Of a stretch of DNA of 64,000 bases, positions 12,345 through 22,149 are shown piece after piece. Below the pieces are notes generated by a model. The model had not been told where the DNA came from, searched no databases, and was given only the letters and a program-made list of their open reading frames with translations. The stretch is from Luscinia megarhynchos (Eukaryota; Chordata; Aves; Passeriformes; Turdidae): NCBI GenBank assembly GCA_034336665.1, contig CM067576.1:16613960-16677959 (forward strand), in the 5' to 3' direction. Numbering within the stretch: position 1 is the stretch's first letter; every line of letters begins with the position of its first letter. Made by a program: the position numbers and the translations under genes.

Positions 12345-13015
12345 GCTGCCCCTGTGCCCAGCCCTGGGGCACCTCTGGGCTGCTGTGCCCAGCTCTGGAT
12401 CCTCAGCACAGCAGGGCAGGAGCTCCTGGAGCTGAGCAAGGGCTGGAGCATCTCGGTGCCCAGGAAAGGCTGAGGGAGCTGGGGGGGCTCAGCCTGGAGA
12501 GGAGGCACTGAGAGAGGGGCCCAGCCCTGGCTGGCCCTGTCTGTCTGTCTGTCCCTGTGTGCAGGAGGCTCAGAGCAACCCCAGGCTCTGCCCCAGGTCC
12601 CAGCAGTGGCACCAGAGGGAGGGGCAGGGGCTGAGCCCAGGAATTGCCCCTGCACAGGAGGCAGAACTTGTGCCCTGGGCAGTGCCCAGCCCTGAGCAGG
12701 GTGTGCAGAGAGGCTGTGCAGTGTCCCTGCCTGGGGACATTCCAGATGTTCCTGTGCCCTGAGCAGGGTGTGCAGAGAGGCTGTGCAGTGTCCCTGCCTG
12801 GGGACATTCCAGATGTTCCTGTGCCCTGAGCAGGGTGTGCAGAGAGGCTGTGCAGTGTCCCTGCCTGGGGACATTCCAGATGTTCCTGTGCCCTGAGCAG
12901 AGTGTGCAGAGAGGCTGTGCAGTGTCCCTGCCCTGGGGACATTCCAGAGGTTCCTGTGCCCTCAGCTCTGGGATGGAGCAGGGAGGTGGCACCAGGTGAG
13001 CTCCTCCCAACCTGA
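12345..13015 (+). mobile_element. CR1 LINE fragment containing an internal tandem expansion
   Basis: The left part holds the CR1 ORF2-end/3' UTR landmarks in order: GCTGTGCCCAGCTCTGG, GGCTGGAGCATCTC, GGAAAGGCTGAGGGAGCTGG and CTCAGCCTGGAGAGGAGG. It continues through CCCTGCACAGGAGGCAGAAC to a tail GGGATGGAGCAGGGAGGTGG ... CCTCCCAACCTGAACC. Between 12691 and 12960 one 67-bp stretch of the element is repeated four times. The element is non-coding. Confidence 0.85.
12691..12960 (+). repeat. 67-bp minisatellite inside a CR1, four copies
   Basis: Copies start near 12691, 12758, 12825 and 12892, exactly 67 bp apart. Each begins CCTGAGCAGGGTGTGCAGAG and contains GGCTGTGCAGTGTCCCTGCC and TGGGGACATTCCAGATGTT. 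In ordinary CR1 this stretch occurs once (the GGCTGCCCAGAGAGGTTGTGG-type region). Copies 1-3 are nearly identical. The fourth has GAGTGT, CCCTGGGG and CAGAGGTT changes, and AGAGG matches the usual CR1 reading, so the fourth is probably the founder end. Confidence 0.95.
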
Positions 13016-13419
13016 ACCTCCCCAAATGGGTTTCAGGGAATGAAGGAATTCCTGATGCTCCCAGCTCAGCCCTTGTGTCTCATTCCAGCCCTGCAGCTGC
13101 TCCTGCCCCGCTGGATGAAAGCTCTGGGCAGCATTTGGGCACCTGAAAACATCCACAGCCACCCCAAATTGTCCTGACGTGCTGGAGACACCCAGGGAAA
13201 CGCTCCAAGTGGGAAAACTGGGGAGCAGTGGAGCCAGACAGACTTGTACCAACTTCTCCCAAAAATCCACAGCAGAAATTGGGGAAAATCCTGCTCTGAA
13301 CAATCCAGCTCTGCCAGCAACATCCCCCAAAAATGAGAGCCCAAGGTGAAGAGAAGCCAGAGGAGAAATTCCAGAATGGGCCCTTCCTCTTCTACAAGGG
13401 AAAAAAGAAATATATGCAG
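13016..13419. other. Unique non-coding segment
   Basis: Single-copy DNA after the CR1 tail, with no repeat structure, domain or motif I can name. Confidence 0.45.
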
Positions 13420-13900
13420 TCAAAGATTAAATGCCAGCTTGGAGAGGCATTCAGCCACACTTCAAGGAACAGCTCCAATACAGAAAACTAGAAAAGAACA
13501 TTTCTGAGAACTTCAATTAAGTACAAGGTAACTTGGAATCATTCCCATCCGTTCCTTAAATTTTCCAGACTATCTTTTCTCCTTTAATTTACGCACGGCT
13601 CTCAGAAAGGCTTTGCTACATCAAAGATACTTTTTGTCTCCTTTGTTCAAATGGATAAATTTGCCTACAAAAATTAGAAATATCATCAACAGTGGAAAAT
13701 AATTTATTTGTAAAAGGAACTAACTTTTGTTTGAACTAGAGCTGGGAATTGAGATAATGTCTATGAATATGTGGAATGAATAGATGGAAGTATGTGAATT
13801 TATGGAAATACATGAATTCTCCTTTGCTGATAGAAAATTACAGTCAGGGCCCATCTCAAGGCAAATTAATATTCAACATAATCTCGTTCCCACACAGGAG
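13420..13900. promoter_or_regulatory. AT-rich candidate conserved non-coding element
   Basis: Unique AT-rich block (CTTCAATTAAGTACAAGG near 13512, AAAATAATTTATTTGTAAAAGG near 13697, GGCAAATTAATATTC near 13860). A 23-bp stretch at 13803-13825 (begins TGGAAATACATG, ends CTCCTTT) recurs exactly at 16046-16068. No coding potential recognised; function is inferred from composition. Confidence 0.3.
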
Positions 13901-15044
13901 CCCAAAGAGACAATTGATCTTGTTTGCACTGAAATCAATGGAAAAACTCTGGAGCTGGGCTTCCAAGGAGGAGCAGATCCAGCAGGACACCTGAGCTGCT
14001 GCCCATCCCCACCTCCCCAGCATCCCAAAAGCTCTGGAGCTCTCAGGATTGGTGATCCCACGCCAGGTCCGGCTGTTTTCTGCTCTAAGTCCCTCAGGAA
14101 GCTCCGTGGGAGCAGCAGGGAGGATGTGCCAGCCCGAGGTCCCCTTTGGAGCTTGTTTCCCAGACCTTCAGCCCCCTCTCAGGGAAGATGTTTTCCTTCC
14201 TCACGGCTGCCCAGCCCTGGCAGGAGCAATATTGGCTCTAGCAGACTTTATTTTTCATTTCTCTTTCAAATGCATTGATTTTTCTATCTGCTTGATTCCG
14301 AGGAGGAGCTGTGGCACTTCTTTAACATGCCAAGGCTGCCTCAGGAGCTGGAATAACTCAGAGCTCTGGGTGTTCAGCTGGAGCTGGGCTGGTCCTGCCA
14401 GCTCAATGTCCCCAGCTTCTGCTGAGGACAGGGGGGATGTGGCATCTCTCAGCCTCCTGGGACAGCTGGGAGCTCCAAGCCAGGAGTCAGAATCCTTGGG
14501 CACACATTGGGAATGATCACCCCCACCAGGGCTGATTTATTAATGGTTCAAATCCCAACCAGTGCTGTCCAAGTCAGCTCACACAGCCCAGGCAGGCTAA
14601 AGGCAGGCAGCTCGTTTCCCTGCAATAACAGCAGGCTGCCAACAGATCCCAAACTGGGGATCCCAGAGGAGAAACCTGGGCAAAAATCCCACTTTGGCAT
14701 GGTGGAGAGCTCCACCTGGATGGAGCAGGGCTGTTCTGGGGGGAACAAACCCATTTAGGAGCTGCTTGCAGCGACCCAGAATTGCCAACCAGGCACTGCA
14801 AGCTCCCAGCAGGCTCTGATCCTGCTTCTCCTGCCTCTGATCCTGCCTCTCATCCCTGTGGGCTTTGGCAGGAAGAACCTGCTGCTGGCAAAGCTTTCCT
14901 CCCATGGCTGAGGGGCTTGGGTGATCTCAGGGAGGATAAAACAAAGCAGAGCAGTGGCAGGATAAAAAACAGTGTTTGATATGGCAGACTCAGGGAAAAA
15001 CAGCCTGGAATAAGGCACTGGAATAATGGAAGCTTCTTGAGTAG
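13901..15044. other. Unique non-coding segment
   Basis: Mixed single-copy DNA. A short tandem pair (CTGATCCTGCTTCTCCTGCC / CTGATCCTGCCTCTC) sits near 14815-14850. No gene or repeat family recognised. Confidence 0.45.
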
Positions 15045-15242
15045 GTCTAGGTCGGATTTTGGGATGAAATTCCTGCCTGGGAGGGTGGGGAGGGTGCCTA
15101 GAGAAGCCCCTGGGTCCTTGGAAGTGTCCAAGGGGAGGTTGGACGAGGCTGGGAGCAGCCTGGGACGTGTCCCTGCCATGGCAGGGGTGGGACTGGATGA
15201 GATTCAAGGTTTTTCCAACCCAAACTATTTCATGATTCCTCA
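15045..15242 (+). mobile_element. CR1 LINE 3' end
   Basis: Typical CR1 tail: TGGGAGGGTGGGGAGGGTGC, CCCTGGGTCCTTGGAAGTG, GTGTCCCTGCCATGGCAGG and a terminal TTTCCAACCCAAACTATT ... CATGATTCC. 5'-truncated and non-coding. Confidence 0.93.
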
Positions 15243-15379
15243 GCACTGCCAATCCCACCATGTCCCCTTTTCCTGGTGGTGGAAGGCAGAAAAATTCATC
15301 AGTTTTCTGAAGAAAACATCAGTTTTCTTTCAGAAAGGGCAGCAGGAGCTGGAGGCAGGGAATGTGCTTTCCATGCCAG

Positions 15380-16260
15380 GCAAATCCAGAGGGATCGTGA
15401 TGAACCCTGGAATTAACAGGATGTGAATATACTGGGAAGAGTCAGCACAGCTTCTCCAGGGAAAATCACGTCCCATAAATCTATGACATTTCTTTGGAGG
15501 TGGCAACATTTGTCCAGGCAAGAATTTGCTGTAGTTAAACTGAATTTTCCCAAAAAGCCAATAAAAATCCTCACAAAAGGCTCTTGGAGACACTGAGATT
15601 TTAGGGAATGCAATAGGAAGCTCCTCCATGGATTTAAGAGTGGTCAGAAACATGACATGAGGGGAGGATGAGTGATTTGTGCTCCAAACCAGGCACGGGG
15701 ATCCTTGGAGAGCTGTCCTGGGATCTGCAGTGTGGAACACTCTTCAATGATCCAGAGGAGTGGGGAATGATGAAGTGACAGTGTTTGCCTATGCAACAAA
15801 ATTATTCAGGATCATGAAATCCAACAGTGACAGCGAAAAGCTCTGGAGGATCTGCTGAGAATGAGTTCCTGACAATAAAACAGGAGGTGAAATTCAGTGT
15901 AAATACATGGCAGGTTATGGCAGGGAAGGGAGAAAAACTCCAGAGTGGAAATGGAGTTTAAACAATTAAATGAGCTGGAACTGCTCATCCCAGAGTTCCC
16001 AGAGAGCTGGGAAGGTGTCCTGGGAATTCTGCTCCAGCATGTGCCTGGAAATACATGAATTCTCCTTTCCAAAAAGCCAGGAGATGTTTGGGACCACCTG
16101 GGACAGGAATTGTCCCCAGGGCCAGCAGGGACATGCATGGGCCATCTGTGTTTTGAGTCCTGGGTGTGTGGCTGATCCTGCATCTCATAAAGGGCACAGC
16201 AGGAAAAGACAAGAACAGGAACAGGACGATGTTAAAAAATGGAACAGCCCGAGGTTATCC
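15380..16260 (+). mobile_element. Ancient CR1-type LINE, reverse-transcriptase region, decayed
   Basis: Recognisable by its order of ORF2 landmarks: GAAGAGTCAGCACAGCTTC, AAATCACGTCCCATAAATC, TTTCCCAAAAAGCC, CAAAAGGCTCTTGG, then GTTTGCCTATGCAACAAAATT and TTCAGGATCATGAAATCC. This is the layout of the CR1 reverse transcriptase around its catalytic box. At 15784-15795 the reading is Phe-Ala-Tyr-Ala where active CR1 copies have Phe-Ala-Asp-Asp, so the catalytic aspartates are gone. The frame is broken by stops and indels. Homology fades after about 15930 and is only patchy to about 16260. It belongs to an older CR1 lineage than the 3' tails elsewhere. It is a fossil, not a gene. Confidence 0.8.
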
Positions 16261-16394
16261 AGCTTGGATGGGCCATGGAAGCCTGTCCTGGTGTTTTGGG
16301 GACAGAAAATGGGAATTGGTGATTTCCCCTGTCTGCCATTGGGATAAGGAATCAAAGCTCAGGGAAGCAGATGGACAATGGTGAAGCAGAAACT

Positions 16395-16705
16395 CTTCAC
16401 ACTTCCAGGGCCTAAAGGGGCTCCAGGAGAGCTGGAGAGGGACTGGGGACACGGGATGGAGGGACAGCACACAGGAATGGCAGGGTTGGGTGGGATTTTG
16501 GGCAGGAATTGTTCCCTGGCAGGGTGGGCAGGGCTGGCACAGGTGCCCAGAGCAGCTGTGGCTGCCCCTGGATCCCTGGAAGTGCCCAAGGCCAGGCTGG
16601 ACACTGGGGCTGGAGCAGCCTGGGACAGTGGGAGGTGTCCCTGCCATGGGGATGGGATGAGCTGTAAGCTCCTTTTCAACCCAAACCATTTTATAAATCC
16701 ACTTT
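16395..16705 (+). mobile_element. CR1 LINE 3' fragment
   Basis: Starts with CACACTTCCAGGGCCTAAAG and GGCTCCAGGAGAGCTGG, runs through GGGATTTTGGGCAGGAATTG, CTGTGGCTGCCCCTGGATCC and GGACAGTGGGAGGTGTCCC, and ends CAACCCAAACCATTTTATAAATCC. About 310 bp of the 3' region is colinear with other CR1 tails in the window. Confidence 0.95.
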
Positions 16706-17090
16706 CTGGTCACTCTGCCTAAAAATGAATCATCTTCAGGCCCACGGGGTGCAGCTCAAAGGCTCTTCTGATTTTGCCACCTGAAGAAAAGCACAATCCT
16801 CCCCCAAAGTGCTGCCATCCCCAACCTCATCCCACGTGGGAGAGGCAGCTGAGGAGCACAGCCAAGGAAATCTTCACTTTTCTTCAAGGAAAAAATTATT
16901 ATTATTTTTTCTGAAATCTGAAGACCAGCATTATTCAAACACCGATGTGCTACAGGAGGAGGAGATGAAAGAATGAACTGCAGAGCCTGGGAGGATGCAC
17001 AATGAGAGGCCACCTCTGCTGCCAATCCTGCTGAATTCCAAAGGCTCCATCTCCTCCTGGAGTGCCGAGGTACCACTCATTCCCCCTCTG
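16706..17090. other. Unique non-coding segment
   Basis: Single-copy DNA with a short (ATT)n-like run (AAATTATTATTATTTTTTC) near 16890. Nothing else supportable. Confidence 0.45.
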
Positions 17091-17560
17091 CCTCTGTTAA
17101 ATCCCTTCCTTTCTTCTTAATTTTTATTTTCCGGGGAGACACAGTTAGGGGCGATCCATCAGAGGGAAACACCGAAACCTCACATCGCTTCGAGGAGAAG
17201 AAAGAAGATTTTATGTGAAGGCAACGCTCAGCAGCCAGGCTCCACATCAAAAGGATGTTTTTCCACGGATAAAGAGCGGGATTCCTTCTCCATCCCTTCC
17301 CAGATTCGCACTGACACCGGGAAGACTTTCAGGCAGCCACACTTTGTTTACTTAAAAGCTCGGAGGAAGGGAAAATGTCACAAGCGCTCATGCAGAGCCG
17401 CGTGTGCCCCAGTCGGACACCTCCAGCACGGCTCTTTGTACGAGCAAAAAGCAAAACCCTCCCCGGGGCCGGGGAGCGCCGCACAAATCATCTGCCCAAT
17501 CATTTACGGCCATGAATTATTCATGGCCAGGCAAATGTGTTCGCTAGCAATTCCTGGGAA
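17091..17560. promoter_or_regulatory. Candidate conserved regulatory element with central palindrome
   Basis: Unique, moderately CpG-containing block with words typical of regulatory DNA: GGGGCGATCCATCAGAGGG, TTTGTTTACTTAAAAGC, CAAATCATCTGCCCAATCATTTACGG. It contains the perfect palindrome annotated at 17508-17528. No open frame of note. Regulatory role is inference. Confidence 0.35.
17508..17528. promoter_or_regulatory. Perfect 21-bp palindrome (10-bp arms, 1-bp centre)
   Basis: GGCCATGAAT, centre T, then ATTCATGGCC. The arms are exact reverse complements. The centre holds TGAATTATTCA, an AT-rich symmetric core of the kind bound by dimeric factors. It is not part of any tandem array or recognised transposon. 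Confidence 0.85.
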
Positions 17561-17811
17561 GGGCTGGGAGCTGTTCAAGGCACGGATGCGCTGCTGCTGG
17601 GGAGCTGAGCGGGTTTTCCTTGGATCCTTGGAAGATCACTTGGAACTCGCTCATCCCGGGATCTGTCCCCTCCCTGTCCCCACAGCTGGAAACCCCAGTG
17701 CCAGAGTTAAAAGGGTTAATTCCCATGGCACATCAAAATTACTTCATGGCACTCATTTCATTTAATCTTTATTTATTTTTCCTTTCTTCAGGCTGGCAAT
17801 GGAAGTGCAGA

Positions 17812-17937
17812 ACTTCCTTCTTTCCTTCTTTCTTTCTTTTCCTTCTTTCCTTCTTTCCTTCTATCCTTCTTTCCTTCTTTCCTTCACTCCTTCTTTCCTT
17901 CCCTCCTAGGATCCTTCCTTCCTGGAATCCTTCCTCC
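17812..17937. repeat. Polypyrimidine microsatellite (CCTT)n
   Basis: An impure CTTC/CCTT repeat (TTCCTTCTTTCCTTC ...) of about 125 bp, all pyrimidine on the + strand apart from a few A and G positions. It directly abuts the left arm of the inverted repeat. Confidence 0.95.
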
Positions 17938-17939
17938 TC

Positions 17940-18077
17940 TGCCTGTGGCATCTTTTGGGAGAAAAATATTTGGGTTTTTTTCAGGATCAGGCACAGCAGA
18001 ACAAGCCCAGTTCTCTTTAGCCTTGCATGAGATGCAAAATCTAAGGAGAAGCAACAGGTTTCCTATAAATATATCTA
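17940..18077 (+). repeat. Inverted-repeat arm, left (hairpin-bearing 138-bp element)
   Basis: About 138 bp that recurs in reverse complement at 20029-20166 with only about two substitutions. It runs from TGCCTGTGGCATCTTTTGGG to TTTCCTATAAATATATCT. Inside is a hairpin: CTCTTTAG / CTAAGGAG outer stem, TTGCAT / ATGCAA inner stem, GAG loop. This copy has one T where the partner has C, which leaves a G-T pair in the outer stem. The AT-rich end points inward. The 260 bp following it up to the LTR are unique and AT-rich at first. I do not recognise the family; a MITE, a foldback element or an LTR fragment are possible. Confidence 0.85.
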
Positions 18078-18342
18078 TAAATATCTATACATATAAATAC
18101 AAATATCCTATATCTTTGTCCTCTGAAATCTTTGCTGCACAGCCTCAAGTGATGCCTGCTAAGCTATCCATCCTGGTTTCCAGGACCTTCCCTCCAGGAT
18201 GATCCCTCAAACTTTTGAGGAAGTATTTCCAGGAGAAATGTGTTTCCCCTGCTGCTCCCCAGATCACCAGGAAATAAAAATTTTCGGAAATAACCATTTG
18301 TGGAAGTCCAAATTGCTTTTCTGCCAAGAAAACTCATGGAGG

Positions 18343-19060
18343 TGTCCTGGTTTGAAGGACAGGTGTCTGCCAATAAAGGCAGAAGCTTCTCTTTGAAATG
18401 GAGAATGGAAACCCCCTCCCTCCAAATTATTATTATCATTTTGAAATTAAGGGGCTCTCAGGCAAAGATAGGGGAATTAAGAATAACAGTTCTTTACTAG
18501 GAAAATTAGAATAGAAATGCAGCATTACACAGAACAATCCCAAACCCTGCCAGAGTCAGAATCCAAGCTGACACCCGTCAGTCAGGCAGGGTGCTGGCAG
18601 CAGTCCCATTCCATGGTGGCTGCATCCTCCTGCAGGGGCAGATGTGGCTCAGCTGCAGCAGTGCTCCTGGAGAAGGTGCAGTTTCCTCTGAAGCTCCAGG
18701 GATGATGTGCAAAGGTCTGGCTTTCCTCTGGAATCCAGTGCAAAGAAGGTTCCTTGGTGTCCAAATCTCAGTTTTTATCTGGGTAGGAAAGGCTTGGCTC
18801 CTGCCCTGGCTGGAGCATCTCCCAGTGGGATGATGGAATTTTATCAGCCATGCCCTGGGACTCAGTGGCCATGAACAGGAGATATCTCCTGGAGGGAGGA
18901 TGGGCTGTGGGAAGATAAAGATGATTGCCCAGCTGGTTTAAAGCTGGCCCATGAGCAGATAATGTGTGCCAGGAGATCAGGGCCACTGCCCCAGCCCGGC
19001 TGCAGCAGGTGGGACAGAATCCACATTGCTGGTCACATCCTGTATTGCAAGCCCAGCACA
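18343..19060 (-). mobile_element. Solo LTR of an endogenous retrovirus, 718 bp, perfect 5-bp target duplication
   Basis: Bounded by TGT...ACA: on the + strand TGTCCTGGTTTGAAGG at 18343 and GCCCAGCACA ending at 19060. GGAGG flanks it on both sides (18338-18342 and 19061-19065), a perfect 5-bp target-site duplication. A near-identical element lies at 36958-37658. Orientation is judged minus: on that strand a TATA-like GATAAAA (18774-18780) precedes an AGTAAA polyadenylation-like signal (18493-18498), and the end reads AACCAGGACA, as in songbird ERV LTRs. No internal viral genes are present. It sits between the two inverted-repeat arms. Confidence 0.88.
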
Positions 19061-19189
19061 GGAGGGATCTGGGAATTTTCAGCCTGTGGATTTCAAGAGG
19101 AAATTCCCCCCTTTCCCTGCCCCCTGGGGCTGACCCTCACCACTTCAGGAGCTGCTCTGTCCATGAGGAAATTCCCCCGGCGTGTCCCG

Positions 19190-19760
19190 TCCTCGCTGCT
19201 CACGCTCACTAATTACCCCGAGCGCTGATGAAATATGATTACATTTTTCTCCTCATTAAACATGCTATCGAATCATAACTCACAATGCATCAAATTGTTT
19301 TATTCCTTTTCTCCCTGTTTGCTTTGGAATTCTTCCCTGCCCCGTGCCCATGTGGGTTTAGCTGTGTCTGTGCTGCTGAGCTGCCAGGACCCTGCAATTT
19401 TAATGATCTAATCCGACAGCGAGCAGGCTTTAATTTAAACTTTTATTAACGACCACTTTCCACCCTCAAAGACTATATTAAAATTGTTTAATGGAATTGC
19501 AGATTATAAATGCCCCACTGCAAGGCCCACTCGTGCTGCGTGGGATTCAGAGCAATCCCATTAAGTCCTTTTTATGTTTTGGAGAGGTCATTTTGATTTT
19601 TGTGTACTTCCCCTTAGAGATAGCGATGCCCTGTCTTCAAATTTGAAAGAAGAGAGTTTTACCAAAAAAATCACATCTTTCACATTCATTATCCTTCCAC
19701 AGGCAACTTCAAATTTAATTTCTTTGGCTTATTGCGTGGATTTTTTGGGGGGAGTCTGCT
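19190..19760. promoter_or_regulatory. AT-rich candidate conserved non-coding element
   Basis: Unique block with many homeodomain-type cores: CACTAATTACC near 19207, CCTCATTAAACATGC near 19252, TTTTAATGATCTAATCC near 19398, GGCTTTAATTTAAACTTTTATTAACG near 19427, TATATTAAAATTGTTTAATGG near 19473. No repeats or coding signs. Placement between the inverted arms may be incidental. Confidence 0.35.
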
Positions 19761-19914
19761 GGGGGGGGATGGAAATGAATTCCTCAGGCAGCATCAGAGG
19801 GTGACAGGAATGACAGAATCCATCCAGGAACTTTTGAGAAAGCAGAGGAGAAGAGGGAGGAGGATGCAGGGATTCATTCATAGGTGTGAAATAGCAGGAT
19901 CAGAACAACCTTTG

Positions 19915-20028
19915 TAATATTTTTATATATATTTATATATATTTTTTGTATATTTTATATATTTAATATATATCAAATTGATATTTATTGATATTTATTG
20001 ATATTTATTGATATTTATTGATATTTTA
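19915..20028. repeat. AT-rich microsatellite, including (ATATTTATTG)4
   Basis: A TATAT/ATTT tract from about 19915, then four exact copies of the 10-bp word ATATTTATTG at 19981-20020. It abuts the AT-rich inner end of the right inverted-repeat arm. Confidence 0.92.
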
Positions 20029-20166
20029 AGATATATTTATAGGAAACCTGTTGCTTCTCCTTAGATTTTGCATCTCATGCAAGGCTAAGGAGAACTGGGC
20101 TTGTTCTGCTGTGCCTGATCCTGAAAAAAACCCAAATATTTTTCCCCCAAAAGATGCCACAGGCAG
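20029..20166 (-). repeat. Inverted-repeat arm, right (hairpin-bearing 138-bp element)
   Basis: Reverse complement of 17940-18077, starting with AGATATATTTATAGG and ending GATGCCACAGGCA. Its hairpin is intact: TCTCCTTAG and CTAAGGAGA form a 9-bp outer stem around TTGCAT-CTC-ATGCAA. No target-site duplication is visible outside the arms (CTTCCTCCTC on the left, GGGGTTGTGC on the right). Confidence 0.85.
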
Positions 20167-20780
20167 GGGTTGTGCAGAGAAGGAACCCTTTGGCCACAAC
20201 TCGCGGTTTTTCACACCCCCTGTTAGTCCTGGCTCTGTTAGGCCGGGTTTTAATGGGCGTCTCTTCACGGAGTCTCCCTTTCAATGTGCCGTGAAGGGGA
20301 TCCCCCACCCCCATTCTTTATTTTATTTTATTTAAGGACTCAGCAGCCCCCAGACCCCCCCTCAGAGCCCATTGTTTGCCTCAGGAAATGCCCTATTAAT
20401 CATTTGTTGTATAGATTTAATTTCTCACCATTCTCCCCTCTTTATTTGCTGCCGTTATTGTTCCTTTCTGCCGCTTCCACGTTTCAGCCGTGCTGTGAAA
20501 AGGCAGAAACAACCTCAGGTTCTCAAGGAAGGGAACAATCCATCAGCTCTGCGGCCTCACAATGGGAATCTGCAGGAGCAGCTGCCTCTGCTCTGAATAT
20601 CCCTCCAGGTCCCAAAGGCTTGACCAGGGGACAGAAAAAGCTCTTATTCCCAGGGAAAAGAGGGAGCTGAAGGACACAGAGGGGGGAATTTTTCCATTCC
20701 AGTTGTTTACAGCTCAAGCTGCTCCTCTGGTCTGTTTTTCCAGGGATGGAGTGCTGGGTGTGAAACACCTGATGCATTTG
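20167..20780. other. Unique segment, partly conserved-looking
   Basis: Single-copy DNA. CAACTCGCGGTTTTTCAC, a TTTATTTTATTTTATTTAAGG run (near 20316) and GCCCTATTAATCATTTG (near 20389) suggest a non-repetitive, perhaps regulatory stretch. No gene recognised. Confidence 0.3.
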
Positions 20781-20785
20781 GAATA

Positions 20786-20868
20786 TCAAACCCAGGATGA
20801 AACAGGCTGTGAAGCCGTTTTTTCCCCTAAAAAATAACCTGGAGGGTTGAAGGGAGCACAGCAGAGAC
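20786..20868 (+). repeat. Dispersed repeat, copy 1 (about 85 bp)
   Basis: Shares AAACCCAGGATGAAACA, CCCCTAAAAAATAACCTG, AGGGTTGA and GCACAGCAGAGA with 23850-23938, in the same order and orientation. The copies are clearly diverged, so it is an old dispersed repeat of unknown family. Confidence 0.65.
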
Positions 20869-21409
20869 CTCCAAAGTCAGGGAAAATCTATTTCCCTCTC
20901 TGTAGGCAGTGCCAGGATCAGATCCTGGATTTTCCACCTGGCAGGTAAATGGAGCTGCCACAATGGAGCTGCCTGGGCAGGGGGAACATCTGGGAGCCCT
21001 GGAGAGCAGATTTGTAGGATTTTTGGTTTTCTCACCTCCTGCTGGGCTGGGCCAGCCCATGGTGCAGCACAAATCAGGGCTTGGGTGGCTTTTCCCTGTC
21101 CCCACTTCTTCACCTCCAAGGAACAGCACAAAACCCGTTGTTTTTTTTTTTTTTTTTGTTGGTTTGTTGTTTTTTTTTTTTTAATTCTGAAATCCTGCCA
21201 AATTCCAACTCCCAGGGCAGTGGGAGGTCTCCCAGCCCAGCTGTGACAGGGATGAGGGAATGTTTCATTTCCCATCCCTGAGTCTTGTCCATACCCTGCT
21301 CCTCAAAAGAGACACCGACCTTCCTCTGGCTGGATATTTGCCATGGGAACGTGCAGCCAAGGAAATGTGGAATTGTGGAGAAAAATCACCTGCACCTGCC
21401 TGTATTCCA
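20869..21409. other. Unique segment with poly-T tracts
   Basis: Single-copy DNA. Two T runs at 21141-21157 and 21170-21182, separated by GTTGGTTTGTTG, could be the reverse strand of a retroposed A-tail, but no body for such an element is recognisable on the right. Confidence 0.4.
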
Positions 21410-21615
21410 TAGGGAGAGGCTGGGAGAGCTGGGATTGTTCACCTGGGCAGGAGCAGCTTTGGGGTGACCTCAGTGTGGCCTTGCAGGAGCTGCAGCAAAC
21501 ACGGAGATGATTTACAGGGGATGGAGGGACAGGACACAGGGAATGGCAGGGCTGGGTGGGATATTGAGAAGGAATTCCTGGCTGGGAGGGTGGGGATGGG
21601 TGATCCTTGGGGCAG
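21410..21615 (+). mobile_element. CR1 LINE fragment lacking its 3' end
   Basis: Contains AGAGGCTGGGAGAGCTGGG, TTGTTCACCTGGGCAGGAG, AGCTTTGGGGTGACC, GATGATTTACAGGGGATGG and GGATATTGAGAAGGAATTCC. This is the segment upstream of the usual CR1 tail; colinearity stops near 21615 before the tail. Confidence 0.9.
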
Positions 21616-22149
21616 AATCCAAGCTGGATATTCTGAGATTCCCTGATTCCACGCCCCTGCTGTGCCAGGAGCTCCCCACCACCCGTGGGTGCCGTGCTGC
21701 TGCCCTGGGGCTCCCTCAGCAGCTCCATCTCCTCCATCCAGCCCCAGAATCGCCTTCCTCTCGTGCCATCTGCATTTCTGCCTCTTCTCTTGGCAGGAGC
21801 CCAGCAGTTTCTGCCTGGCTCTGAAAGGTTTTCTGCTGGTGGCTGACCCTCACCCAGCTGGGTCCCACAGCAGAGCTGATGTGGGTCACGCTTGCACAGG
21901 AGCCCTGGGGTTCAGCTCCAGAGCAAAGGAGCTTTGGCACTCAGAAGTGTCCCTGGCAGGGGTGGCACCTCTGTCACCCCTCCTCCTGGCCCTGGGGCTG
22001 TGCCCAGTGTGCCCCCAGCACGGGGAGAGCTGTCCTGGCATCGCTCAGCCCGTGGCAGTGGCAGCAGAGGGGACAGAGCTGGGCACAGAGCTGGGACCCA
22101 CAGCCAGGGCAGAACCAGGATCCTGGCAGGGACTGCCCAGAGCTGCTGT
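21616..22149. other. Unique GC-rich segment between two CR1 pieces
   Basis: Single-copy DNA with no recognisable gene. Because the flanking CR1 pieces carry complementary parts of the element in the same orientation, this could be an insertion inside one CR1; that is a guess. Confidence 0.35.

Noticed and set aside
17940..20166. A complete DNA transposon with terminal inverted repeats
   Set aside because: No transposase remnant and no target duplication flank the arms. I kept it as an inverted repeat of unknown origin.
21141..21182. Poly-T as a reverse-strand retroposon tail
   Set aside because: No element body is recognised beside it; it is simple-sequence DNA as far as I can see.
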